DNA of 64,000 nt from Cobetia amphilecti (GTDB lineage: Bacteria > Pseudomonadota > Gammaproteobacteria > Pseudomonadales > Halomonadaceae), in the NCBI RefSeq assembly GCF_030010415.1, contig NZ_JASCSA010000007.1. One strand, written 5' to 3'. Both the position numbers and the translations under genes were made by a program. Shown one piece after another: positions 7,694-15,505 of the stretch. How positions within the stretch are numbered: the first letter of the stretch is position 1; each line of letters opens with the position of its first letter. The notes under the pieces were generated by a model, which had not been told where the DNA came from, ran no database searches, and saw only the letters and a program-made list of their open reading frames with translations.

Positions 7694-10030
7694 ATGAAAC
7701 TCAAGACCATTGGATTGGCAGCTGCGCTGCTCGGGGCCAGTCAGGGCGCCTTGGCCGCATCTTTTAAAATTTCGGACATCCGGGTAGAGGGCCTCCAGCG
7801 CGTGTCTGCGGGCACCGTCTTCAACGCCTTCCCCGTCTCCGCGGATCAGAATGTGGAAGAAGAGGACCTGTCCTCGGCAGCGCGTCAGCTGTTCGATACG
7901 GGCCTGTTCGACGACATCCGCCTCAAGCGTGATGGCGATGTCCTGATCATCGATGTGGTCGAGCGTCCGACGATCTCCAAGATCGAGATTGACGGCAACT
8001 CGCAGATTCCCGACGAAGACCTGCGCAAGGGCCTCAAGGAAGCAGGGCTGGCCGAGGGTCAGGTTCTGCAGCGCTCCACGCTGGAAGAGATGCAGCGTGA
8101 GCTCGAGCGTGTCTACCAGGCTCAGGGCCGCTATAGCGCGCGTATCGAGACCTCTGTCGAGGAACTCGAGCGCAACCGCGTACAGGTCAATATCGACGTC
8201 AAGGAAGGCGCGATCGCCAAGATTCATCAGATCAACATCGTCGGAAACGATGCCTTCGATGACGAGACCCTGCGCGAACAGCTGGAGCTGGAAGACAAGC
8301 CGAGCTGGTTCTTCGGCTGGTTCTCCGATGATGAATACTCGCGCGAGAAGCTGACCGGCGATATCGAGACCCTCAAGTCCTGGTATCTCGATCGCGGTTA
8401 CGTCAACTTCCAGGTGCGCTCGACCCAGGTGTCCATCTCGCCGGACAAGTCCGAGATCTTCGTCACCATCAACGTCGATGAAGGCAAGCCGTACAAGATC
8501 GGCAATATCGGCTTTGCCGGTGACCTGAAGATGAAGGAAGAGCGCGCCCGCGATCTGGTCAAGCTCGCCCCGGATGCTCTCTATTCCCAGCGTGATGTGA
8601 CCGCTTCCAGCGAGGCGCTGCGCCAGGCACTGGGTGCCGACGGCTTCGCCTTCGCCAAGGTCAACGCGGTGCCGGAGGTCAACGAAGAGAGCGACACCGT
8701 CGATCTGACCTTCGCGGTCGACCCTGGCAAGCGTGCCTACGTGCGTCGCATCAACTTCAAGGGCAACACCACCACCGCAGACGAAGTGCTGCGTCGTGAG
8801 ATGACCCAGCTGGAAGGTGCACCGGCCTCCACCGACAAGATCAAGCAGTCCAAGCAGAAGCTTGAGCGCCTCGGCTTCTTCAAGCAGGTCGATGTCGACA
8901 CGCGTCCTGTCGCCGGCGAGCCGGACCAGCTGGACGTCAACTACAACGTCGAGGAGCAGCCGTCGGGCTCGATCTCGGCGTCGGTCGGTTTCTCCCAGGG
9001 TGACGGTGTCATCTACGGGGTGGGCCTGTCGCAGAAGAACTTCCTGGGCACTGGTAACGAAGTCAACATCAACGCCCAGAAGTCGGATGACTACACCAAC
9101 GTCAGCTTCGGCTATACCGACCCGTACTGGACGCTGGATGGCATCTCGCGCGGCTACAACATGTTCTACCGCAAGGTGGACTACGACGATGATGACGACG
9201 TCGCCAGCTACGCGACCGACAGCTTCGGTGGCGGGATCAACTTCGGTTACCCGATCAACGAGCTGTCACGTCTGAACTTCGGCGGCGGTTACGAGTTCGT
9301 GCGCGTCAAGGACTTCGACGACAGCCCGGCGGAGGTCACCCAGTTCATCGAGGATGAAGGCGAAGACTTCAACCTCTACAAGCTGACGGCCAGCTGGTCA
9401 CGCAACAACCTCAACCGTGGCATCCTGCCCACGGCGGGCAGCTCTCAGCTGCTGTCGCTGGAAGTGGCGGTGCCGGGCTCCGATGCGGATTACTACAAGC
9501 TCCGCTACAAGGGATCCAAGTTCTTCGAGCTGAGTCAGGACTGGTCACTCAAGTTCCGTACCGAGCTGGGCTATGCCAACTCGTTCTCCGGCGATACCTA
9601 TCCGTTCTTCAAGAACTTCTATGCCGGCGGTCTGGGCAGCGTGCGTGGCTACAGCTCCAATACCCTGGGGCAGGCCACCACCGAACAGAACGATGGTGAC
9701 GACGATACCATCGGCGGCAACATCCTGATCGAAGGTGGGGTGGACCTGATCTTCCCGATGCCCTTCATCAAGGACAAGCGCTCTGTGCAGCCGTCGTTCT
9801 TCGTCGATGCCGGTAACACCTATCTGACGTCGTGCTACGACGTGAGCTCCAGTGACACCAGCAGCTGTGAGAGCGGTGTCGACCTGGGTGAGCTGAATTA
9901 CAGTGCCGGTATCGGCCTGTCGTGGATCACGCCGGTAGGCCCGCTGACCTTCAGTGTCGCCCAGCCGATCGGTGACGATGACGACGATGACACCGAGATC
10001 TTCCAGTTCTCGCTGGGCCAGACCTTCTAA
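7694..10030 (+). CDS. bamA: Outer-membrane protein assembly factor BamA
   Basis: Central Omp85 pore of the BAM complex that folds beta-barrel proteins into the outer membrane. The start is ATG 7694, giving MKLKTIGLAAALLGASQGAL and cleavage after residue 21 or so; the frame is open further upstream from 7511 but that part is not BamA-like. Five POTRA repeats span roughly residues 22-420, followed by a C-terminal barrel with the conserved loop-6 motif VRGY (GSVRGYSSNTLG) and a terminal aromatic (GQTF). Length is 778 residues. The barrel loops are rich in Asp, such as YDDDDDVA and DDDDDDTE, which fits a halophile. skp follows. Confidence 0.97.
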   Translation: MKLKTIGLAAALLGASQGALAASFKISDIRVEGLQRVSAGTVFNAFPVSADQNVEEEDLSSAARQLFDTGLFDDIRLKRDGDVLIIDVVERPTISKIEIDGNSQIPDEDLRKGLKEAGLAEGQVLQRSTLEEMQRELERVYQAQGRYSARIETSVEELERNRVQVNIDVKEGAIAKIHQINIVGNDAFDDETLREQLELEDKPSWFFGWFSDDEYSREKLTGDIETLKSWYLDRGYVNFQVRSTQVSISPDKSEIFVTINVDEGKPYKIGNIGFAGDLKMKEERARDLVKLAPDALYSQRDVTASSEALRQALGADGFAFAKVNAVPEVNEESDTVDLTFAVDPGKRAYVRRINFKGNTTTADEVLRREMTQLEGAPASTDKIKQSKQKLERLGFFKQVDVDTRPVAGEPDQLDVNYNVEEQPSGSISASVGFSQGDGVIYGVGLSQKNFLGTGNEVNINAQKSDDYTNVSFGYTDPYWTLDGISRGYNMFYRKVDYDDDDDVASYATDSFGGGINFGYPINELSRLNFGGGYEFVRVKDFDDSPAEVTQFIEDEGEDFNLYKLTASWSRNNLNRGILPTAGSSQLLSLEVAVPGSDADYYKLRYKGSKFFELSQDWSLKFRTELGYANSFSGDTYPFFKNFYAGGLGSVRGYSSNTLGQATTEQNDGDDDTIGGNILIEGGVDLIFPMPFIKDKRSVQPSFFVDAGNTYLTSCYDVSSSDTSSCESGVDLGELNYSAGIGLSWITPVGPLTFSVAQPIGDDDDDDTEIFQFSLGQTF

Positions 10031-10038
10031 GGCCGTAC

Positions 10039-10070
10039 GAGGCCGCACCCGCTTGAGCCGGTGCGGCCTC
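10039..10070 (+). other. Hairpin in bamA-skp gap
   Basis: GAGGCCGCACC (10039-10049) pairs with GGTGCGGCCTC (10060-10070) around a ten-base loop. No T-tract follows. It may set the ratio of bamA to skp message by protecting 3' ends; that role is inference. Confidence 0.5.
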
Positions 10071-10175
10071 CGTCACGACCACCGGCGGCGCTGTCCCTGT
10101 TCCGTCGCCGGTCCTCGCACCGTCGGTCGCTGAGTCATCAGTGACTGAACAACAGGCCTACAAGGAGTTTGTGTG

Positions 10176-10688
10176 ATGCGTAAATTGACCCGCGCCCTGT
10201 GTCTGGCTGGTGGCCTTGCCGCCATGGCGACTCCGATGCTGGCACAGGCCACCGAAGTCGCGGTCCTCGACTGGCGCCAGGCGCTGTTGAGTTCCGACTC
10301 GGCCAAGATTTCCATGAACCAGCTCAAGAATCAGCTGGCCGGCAAGCAGGACCAGGCCAAGGCACTCGCCAAGGAACTGGAATCCCTGCAGGCCAAGCTG
10401 CAGAAGGACGGCGCCGTGATGTCCGATTCCGAGCGTCAGTCCGTGCAGCAGCAGCTGCGCCAGAAGGGCGGCCAGTTCCAGCAGCTGCGTGGCCAGGTCC
10501 AGCAGCAGCAGCAACAGGCGGAGCAGACCTTCCTCAAGCAGTCCAAACCGAAGCTCGACAAGGCCATCCAGCAGGTCGTCGACAAGCATGGCATCGAGCT
10601 GCTGGTCGACCGCAATGCGACGGTCTACAGCAAGGACGGTATGGACCTGACCAATGAAGTGACTCAGGTGTTCAACTCGCTCAACTGA
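10176..10688 (+). CDS. skp: Periplasmic chaperone Skp/OmpH
   Basis: Holdase that carries unfolded outer-membrane proteins across the periplasm to BamA. ATG 10176 lies eight bases after AAGGAG (10162-10167); an in-frame GTG three bases upstream is less well placed. The signal peptide MRKLTRALCLAGGLAAMATP is followed by AQA and the mature start TEVAVLDWRQALL. The middle of the 170-residue protein is a long Gln/Lys-rich coiled coil with a QQQQQ run, as expected for the tentacle helices. It ends 92 bases before lpxD. Confidence 0.92.
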   Translation: MRKLTRALCLAGGLAAMATPMLAQATEVAVLDWRQALLSSDSAKISMNQLKNQLAGKQDQAKALAKELESLQAKLQKDGAVMSDSERQSVQQQLRQKGGQFQQLRGQVQQQQQQAEQTFLKQSKPKLDKAIQQVVDKHGIELLVDRNATVYSKDGMDLTNEVTQVFNSLN

Positions 10689-10691
10689 GTG

Positions 10692-10719
10692 CATCCCGCG
10701 CGCGAAAGCGTGCGGGATG
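10692..10719 (+). other. Hairpin with GAAA tetraloop after skp
   Basis: A 12-pair stem (10692-10703 with 10708-10719, one G-T pair) closes on a GAAA tetraloop, a very stable RNA fold. There is no T-run, and lpxD follows 61 bases later. Confidence 0.55.
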
Positions 10720-10780
10720 TGTTGCATCCGAGCATGCCAACGCGAATGCGAGCCAGAGGCGCTCAGCGCCCAGAGACAGA

Positions 10781-11818
10781 ATGAAAAAGCGACAATTCTC
10801 TTACACTCTCGAGGATCTGGCTCAGCGGCTGGGCGCTCGTCTCGTCGGTGACCCGGCTGTCCGGGTCACCGGCCTGTCGACGCTGGTCGATGCTGAGCCC
10901 GGCGATATCGCCTTCCTCGCCAATCGCGCCTACCTCAAGTATCTCGGGGAAACCGCCGCGACTGCCGTGCTGCTGCATGAAAGCCATCTTGAAGAGTGCA
11001 AGGGCAATGCTCTCGTGCTGGACAATCCGTATCTGGCCTACGCTGAGCTGTCGCGTCTATTCGATCCGCTGGCGGTCGAGCCTCAGGCGAGCGTGCACGC
11101 CAGTGCCGTCATCGACGAGACCGCAACCCTGGGGGCCAATGTCGAGGTCGGCCCGCAGGTCGTGATCGGTCCGGGCGTCAGCATCGGCGACAACACGCGC
11201 ATTCACGCGGGTTGCGTGATCGGGGCTGACAGCGTGCTGGGCGAGGGCTGTCTGCTGCACCCCAATGTCACGCTCTATCATGGCGTGGTGATCGGGGCGC
11301 GCGCAGTACTCCACAGCAGCTGCGTGATCGGCGCCGATGGCTTCGGCTTTGCCCACGATGGCAAGGGCTGGCACAAGATCGCCCAGCTCGGCGGCGTGCT
11401 GATCGGCGATGATGTCGAAGTCGGCAGCTGCACCAGCATCGATCGTGGCGCGCTCGGCGACACCATCATCGGCAATGACGTCAAGATCGACTCCCAGGTT
11501 CAGATCGCGCACAACGTGCAGATCGGTGATCACTCGGCGCTGGCGGGCTGTGTCGGTATCGCCGGCTCCACCAAGGTCGGTCGCTACTGTCTGATGGGCG
11601 GTGGCGTGGGTCTGGCGGGCCACCTGGAGATCGCCGATGGCGTGCAGGTGACCGGCATGAGTCTGGTGACCAACTCCATCACCAAGCCGGGCGTCTATTC
11701 CTCCGGCACTGGTGCGATGGATAACGGCCTGTGGCGCAGAAATGCCGTACGTTTCAAGCAGTTGGATCAGTTGGCGCGACGCTTGAATCAGGTCGAGAAG
11801 AGTTTGAAGGACAAGTAG
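10781..11818 (+). CDS. lpxD: UDP-3-O-acylglucosamine N-acyltransferase
   Basis: Third enzyme of lipid A synthesis; adds the 2-N-linked hydroxyacyl chain from acyl-ACP. The N-terminal uridine-binding domain is followed by a left-handed beta-helix of hexapeptide repeats (for example ATLGANVEVGPQVVIGPGVS) over roughly residues 105-300. The HNVQIGDH segment carries the catalytic histidine of the family. Length is 345 residues (E. coli 341). It starts at ATG 10781, and it is separated from fabZ by 193 bases that contain a promoter. Confidence 0.96.
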   Translation: MKKRQFSYTLEDLAQRLGARLVGDPAVRVTGLSTLVDAEPGDIAFLANRAYLKYLGETAATAVLLHESHLEECKGNALVLDNPYLAYAELSRLFDPLAVEPQASVHASAVIDETATLGANVEVGPQVVIGPGVSIGDNTRIHAGCVIGADSVLGEGCLLHPNVTLYHGVVIGARAVLHSSCVIGADGFGFAHDGKGWHKIAQLGGVLIGDDVEVGSCTSIDRGALGDTIIGNDVKIDSQVQIAHNVQIGDHSALAGCVGIAGSTKVGRYCLMGGGVGLAGHLEIADGVQVTGMSLVTNSITKPGVYSSGTGAMDNGLWRRNAVRFKQLDQLARRLNQVEKSLKDK

Positions 11819-11892
11819 TACTGCAAGCCCGGGTAGTACCTGTCCAGAGCAGAGTCTCGCACCTGCTTGGCGCACTGTCGGGCAATGAGCGG

Positions 11893-11921
11893 CTGCCAGC
11901 CACGCGCAAGGACGCTATAAT
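11893..11921 (+). promoter_or_regulatory. Sigma-70 promoter for fabZ-lpxA-lpxB
   Basis: CTGCCA (11893-11898), 17-base spacer, and a consensus TATAAT (11916-11921). Transcription would begin near 11928, leaving a leader of about 80 bases before fabZ that includes the palindrome CGGTCCGGACCG and the hairpin at 11961. Confidence 0.6.
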
Positions 11922-11960
11922 GCGCGCCATTGCCCGAACGGCGGTCCGGACCGTCATTAC

Positions 11961-11995
11961 ATGCCTGCCCGCGAGCGGCAGGCATTTCGTTATTT
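11961..11995 (+). terminator. Terminator-like leader hairpin upstream of fabZ
   Basis: ATGCCTGCC (11961-11969) pairs with GGCAGGCAT (11977-11985), followed by the T-rich TTCGTTATTTC. It lies in the leader just before the fabZ ribosome site, so it could end lpxD transcripts or attenuate fabZ. Which one applies is not visible from sequence. Confidence 0.45.
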
Positions 11996-12011
11996 CAGAG
12001 GTTGCAAGCCA

Positions 12012-12455
12012 ATGGTTATGGACGTCAACGAGATCCGTGAGTATCTCCCGCACCGCTATCCTTTCCTGCTGATCGATCGTGTCATGGACCTGACCCTTGG
12101 CGAGTTCATCGTCGCGCGCAAGAACGTCAGCATCAATGAGCCGTTCTTCAATGGTCACTTCCCGGAGCACCCGATCATGCCGGGCGTTCTGATCGTGGAA
12201 GCCATGGCTCAGGCGGCGGGTATTCTCGGCTTCAAGACCGTCGACAAACGTCCCGCCGATGGCTACATCTATTATCTCGTCGGAAGCGACAATGTGCGCT
12301 TCAAGCGCCCGGTGATGCCGGGTGACCAGCTCGAGATCAGCGCCCGCGTGCTGCGCGAGAAGCGTGGCATCTGGAAATTCGCCTGTCAGGCCAAGGTCGA
12401 CGGCGATCTGGTCTGCGAGGCCGAAATCATCTGTGCCGAGAGGAAGGTCGCTTGA
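12012..12455 (+). CDS. fabZ: (3R)-hydroxyacyl-ACP dehydratase
   Basis: Hot-dog-fold dehydratase of type II fatty acid synthesis; removes water from hydroxyacyl-ACP and competes with LpxA and LpxD for hydroxymyristoyl-type substrates. Catalytic His49 and Glu63 lie in NGHFPEHPIMPGVLIVEAMA. LPHRYPFLLIDRV is the typical N-terminus. ATG 12012 has AGAGG ten bases upstream; ATG 12018 is a possible alternative. Length is 147 residues (E. coli 151). The last bases overlap the TTG start of lpxA. Confidence 0.95.
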   Translation: MVMDVNEIREYLPHRYPFLLIDRVMDLTLGEFIVARKNVSINEPFFNGHFPEHPIMPGVLIVEAMAQAAGILGFKTVDKRPADGYIYYLVGSDNVRFKRPVMPGDQLEISARVLREKRGIWKFACQAKVDGDLVCEAEIICAERKVA

Positions 12456-13219
12456 TACATCCTACTGCCATTGTCGATCCCGGCGCCCGCCTGGCCGATG
12501 ATGTCGAGGTCGGCCCGTTCTGCGTGATCGGGGCTGATGTCGAGATCGGCGCTGGCACGGTGGTGGGGCCGCATGTCGTCATCAAGGGCACCACCGTCAT
12601 CGGTGAGCGCAACCGTATCTTCCAGTTCGCGTCAGTGGGCGAGGACTGTCAGGACAAGAAGTACGCCGGTGAGCCGACGCGTCTGGAAATCGGGGATGAC
12701 AACGTCATCCGCGAGGGCGTGACCCTGCATCGCGGCACCGTCCAGGATGCCAGCCTCACGCGTATCGGCAGTCGCAACCTGTTCATGGCCTACTCGCATG
12801 TCGGCCATGACTGCATCATCGGTGACGACTGCATCATGGCCAATCAGGCGACGCTGGGTGGCCATGTCCATCTCGGCAACCACGTCATTCTGGGTGGCCT
12901 GTCGGCGGTGCATCAGTTCTGCCATATCGGTGAACATGCCATGGCGGGTGGTGGCTCCATCATCACCAAGGACATTGCGGCCTTCGTGATGGTCAATGGC
13001 CATCCGGCGGAAGCGCATGGCCTCAACAGCGTCGGCCTCAAGCGTCGTGGCTTCAGCCGCGAGACCATCTCCGCGCTGAACACGGCCTACAAGACGGTCT
13101 TCCGTCAGGGTCTGACGCTGGCCCAGGCTCTCGAGCAGCTGGAAGCCGAGCCGCCGCTGGCCGAGCGCGATGTCTTCATCGCCTCGCTCAAGGCGTCCAC
13201 TCGCGGTCTGACTCGCTGA
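12452..13219 (+). CDS. lpxA: UDP-GlcNAc O-acyltransferase (TTG start)
   Basis: First enzyme of lipid A synthesis. Hexapeptide repeats fill the first two thirds. His119 in HVGHDCIIG corresponds to the E. coli catalytic His125. At the acyl-chain ruler the sequence reads AMAGGGS, so the E. coli Gly173 position keeps Gly, which suggests a longer hydroxyacyl chain than in Pseudomonas; that is inference. The start is TTG 12452, overlapping the fabZ stop (TTGA), after the purine-rich GAGAGGAAGG. No ATG or GTG fits the family N-terminus MIHPTAIV. Length is 255 residues (E. coli 262). Confidence 0.95.
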   Translation: MIHPTAIVDPGARLADDVEVGPFCVIGADVEIGAGTVVGPHVVIKGTTVIGERNRIFQFASVGEDCQDKKYAGEPTRLEIGDDNVIREGVTLHRGTVQDASLTRIGSRNLFMAYSHVGHDCIIGDDCIMANQATLGGHVHLGNHVILGGLSAVHQFCHIGEHAMAGGGSIITKDIAAFVMVNGHPAEAHGLNSVGLKRRGFSRETISALNTAYKTVFRQGLTLAQALEQLEAEPPLAERDVFIASLKASTRGLTR

Positions 13220-13221
13220 GC

Positions 13222-14373
13222 ATGCGTATCTACCTGGTAGCCGGGGAGCTCTCCGGTGACATCCTCGGTGCCAGCCTGATGCGCGCGCTCAAGGCGCGCT
13301 ATCCCGATGTCGAGTTCCGTGGCATTGGCGGCCCGCGCATGCAGGCCGAGGGCTTCGACAGTCTCTACCCGCTGGAAACGCTGTCGGTGATGGGGCTGGT
13401 CGAGGTGCTCAAGCATCTGCCGGCGCTGATCAAGGTGCGTCGCCATCTGTTGCGCGACGCCCTTGAGTGGCAGCCCGACGTGATGATCGGCATCGATGCC
13501 CCGGACTTCAATCTGGGGCTCGAGCTGCGCCTGCGCAAGCAGGGCATCACCACCGCGCACTACGTCAGCCCCTCCGTGTGGGCCTGGCGTCAGGGGCGCG
13601 TGAAGACCATTCGCCGCGCCGTCGATCGCATGCTGACCTTCCTGCCCTTCGAGGCCGCCTTCTATCGTGAGCATCAGGTGCCGGTGACCTTCGTCGGCCA
13701 TCCGCTGGCCGATGAGTTGCCGCTCGAGGATGATCGCGCTGCTGCCCGTGGGCAGTTGGGGATCGACCCGGAAGTGCAGCTGCTGGCGGTATTGCCGGGC
13801 TCCCGCGCCAACGAGATCCGCTTTCTCGGCGAGACCTTCCTGGCCGCCATCGAGCGTCTCTGTCAGCGTTATCCCGGCCTTGAGGTGGTGATCCCGGCGG
13901 CCACGCCGCTGCGGCGCACCGAGCTCGAGTCCCTGATGGCCGAGCGCGAAGGGCTGGATCGCAGCCGCATCCATCTGGTGGATGGCCAATCGCGTGAAGC
14001 GATGACCGCCGCCGATGCCGTGCTGCTGGCTTCCGGCACGGCGGCGCTTGAGTGTCTGCTCTGTCATCGCCCGATGGTGGTGGCCTATCGCATGGCGCCG
14101 ATGACGCATCGCATCGCGCGGCATATGGTCAAGACCGAGTGGATTTCCCTGCCCAATCTGATCGCCCGCGAGACGCTGGTGCCGGAGCTGATCCAGGACG
14201 CCGCCACGCCGGAGTCCATCGAGGAAAGCCTTGCGCCATTGCTGTCGCGTGCCGCCGGTGACGTCGCCCGCCAACGAGAACTGCGTGAGCGTTTCACCGC
14301 CATGCATCGTGAACTGACCTGTGATGCCAGCGCCGCGGCCGCCATCGCCATCGGTGAACTGGCCGGACGCTGA
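13222..14373 (+). CDS. lpxB: Lipid A disaccharide synthase
   Basis: Membrane-associated GT19 glycosyltransferase joining UDP-2,3-diacylglucosamine to lipid X. Family motifs seen are VAGELSGDILGA, FRGIGGPRM, YVSPSVWAWRQGR, TFVGHPLAD, LPGSRANEI and ASGTAALECLL. Length is 383 residues (E. coli 382). The ATG is two bases after the lpxA stop, so fabZ, lpxA and lpxB form one coupled unit. Confidence 0.96.
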   Translation: MRIYLVAGELSGDILGASLMRALKARYPDVEFRGIGGPRMQAEGFDSLYPLETLSVMGLVEVLKHLPALIKVRRHLLRDALEWQPDVMIGIDAPDFNLGLELRLRKQGITTAHYVSPSVWAWRQGRVKTIRRAVDRMLTFLPFEAAFYREHQVPVTFVGHPLADELPLEDDRAAARGQLGIDPEVQLLAVLPGSRANEIRFLGETFLAAIERLCQRYPGLEVVIPAATPLRRTELESLMAEREGLDRSRIHLVDGQSREAMTAADAVLLASGTAALECLLCHRPMVVAYRMAPMTHRIARHMVKTEWISLPNLIARETLVPELIQDAATPESIEESLAPLLSRAAGDVARQRELRERFTAMHRELTCDASAAAAIAIGELAGR

Positions 14374-14423
14374 TCCCGCGTGTCGCCGCCAGACATTGCG
14401 CTACCCTTGATTGAATCACCTCG

Positions 14424-14460
14424 ACAGGCAGATCGCATTGGCGCTCTGCCTGTTGTCTTA
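14424..14460 (+). other. Hairpin upstream of rnhB
   Basis: ACAGGCAGA (14424-14432) pairs with TCTGCCTGT (14445-14453), followed by the moderately T-rich TGTCTTA. It could end lpxB transcripts; rnhB starts 21 bases after it. Confidence 0.4.
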
Positions 14461-14474
14461 CGCCTCGAGATATC

Positions 14475-15251
14475 ATGACCGACTCTGCCGACAGTAACGC
14501 CACCACGCCTTCTGCGCGCAAGCGTAAACCCGCCGATGATTTTCCGCCGCTGGTGATTCCCTATCAGGGGCAGTTACTGGCCGGTATCGATGAGGTCGGG
14601 CGTGGGCCGCTGGTCGGCCCGGTGGTGGCGGCAGCGGTGATACTTGACCCGAATGACCCCATCGAGGGCATCACGGACTCCAAGAAGCTCAGCGAGAAGA
14701 AGCGTCTGGCCCTCTACGAGCAGATTCGGGCCCGTGCCTGGGCGTGGGCGATCGCCGAGGCCACCAGCGACGAGATCGATGAGCTGAACATCTATCAGGC
14801 CACGCACCTGGCCATGCGTCGCGCCATCGATGCACTGGGCGTGCGCCCGGAATACCTGCTGGTGGATGGCAATCGCCTGCCGGGACACGAGATTCCCGGC
14901 ATGGCGGTGGTGAAGGGCGATCTGCGCCACGCTGCCATCGGCGCGGCCTCGATTCTGGCCAAGGTGCATCGCGACGCCCAGATGGCGGCGCTGGATTCAC
15001 GCTTCCCCGCCTATGGCTTCGCGCGTCACAAGGGCTATCCGACCCGCCAGCATCAGGCCGCCATCGAGGAACATGGCATCCTCACCTTGCATCGCAAGAG
15101 CTTCGGGCCGGTCAAGCGACTGTTCATGTCGGGTCACGTGCCACAGGCCGTGCCGCCAGACGCGCTGATCGCGCTTCCGGCCCCGGAGCCGAGCGAGGCA
15201 AGCGAGACGAGCCAGCGTCCCACGGCAAAAAAGCCGCCAGCCGTGGTCTGA
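14475..15251 (+). CDS. rnhB: Ribonuclease HII
   Basis: Removes RNA from RNA-DNA hybrids and single ribonucleotides from DNA. The core begins near residue 35 with LLAGIDEVGRGPLVGPVVAA, which holds the first catalytic Asp and Glu; the later acidic residues lie in DSKKLSEKKR and LLVDGNRLPG. At 258 residues it is longer than the E. coli enzyme (198). The excess is a basic, low-complexity N-terminal extension of about 30 residues and a Pro/Ala/Ser-rich C-terminal tail of about 35. Both tails look disordered. The lpxB-rnhB-dnaE order is conserved. Confidence 0.94.
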   Translation: MTDSADSNATTPSARKRKPADDFPPLVIPYQGQLLAGIDEVGRGPLVGPVVAAAVILDPNDPIEGITDSKKLSEKKRLALYEQIRARAWAWAIAEATSDEIDELNIYQATHLAMRRAIDALGVRPEYLLVDGNRLPGHEIPGMAVVKGDLRHAAIGAASILAKVHRDAQMAALDSRFPAYGFARHKGYPTRQHQAAIEEHGILTLHRKSFGPVKRLFMSGHVPQAVPPDALIALPAPEPSEASETSQRPTAKKPPAVV

Positions 15252-15361
15252 CTGATGCCAGTGAGACCACGGCATCCCCGTCAGTCGAGCCTGCCCGGAC
15301 GGATGCTGCCCCTTCAGATGCTATGCCTTCAGGCGATGGCGCTGACAGGCTATCCTTGAAG

Positions 15362-15411
<50 letters not shown>

Positions 15412-15505
15412 TTCAGCCTCGCAGCCGCCGGCGGCACCCGCAGCGACGACAGCACCCGCCGCAACCGAATCCTTCACCGTCACGCCGACTTCACGAGCCG
15501 ATTCC

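Noticed and set aside
13105..14307. 400-codon frame opposite lpxB
   Set aside because: Shadow; lpxB motifs are complete on the + strand.
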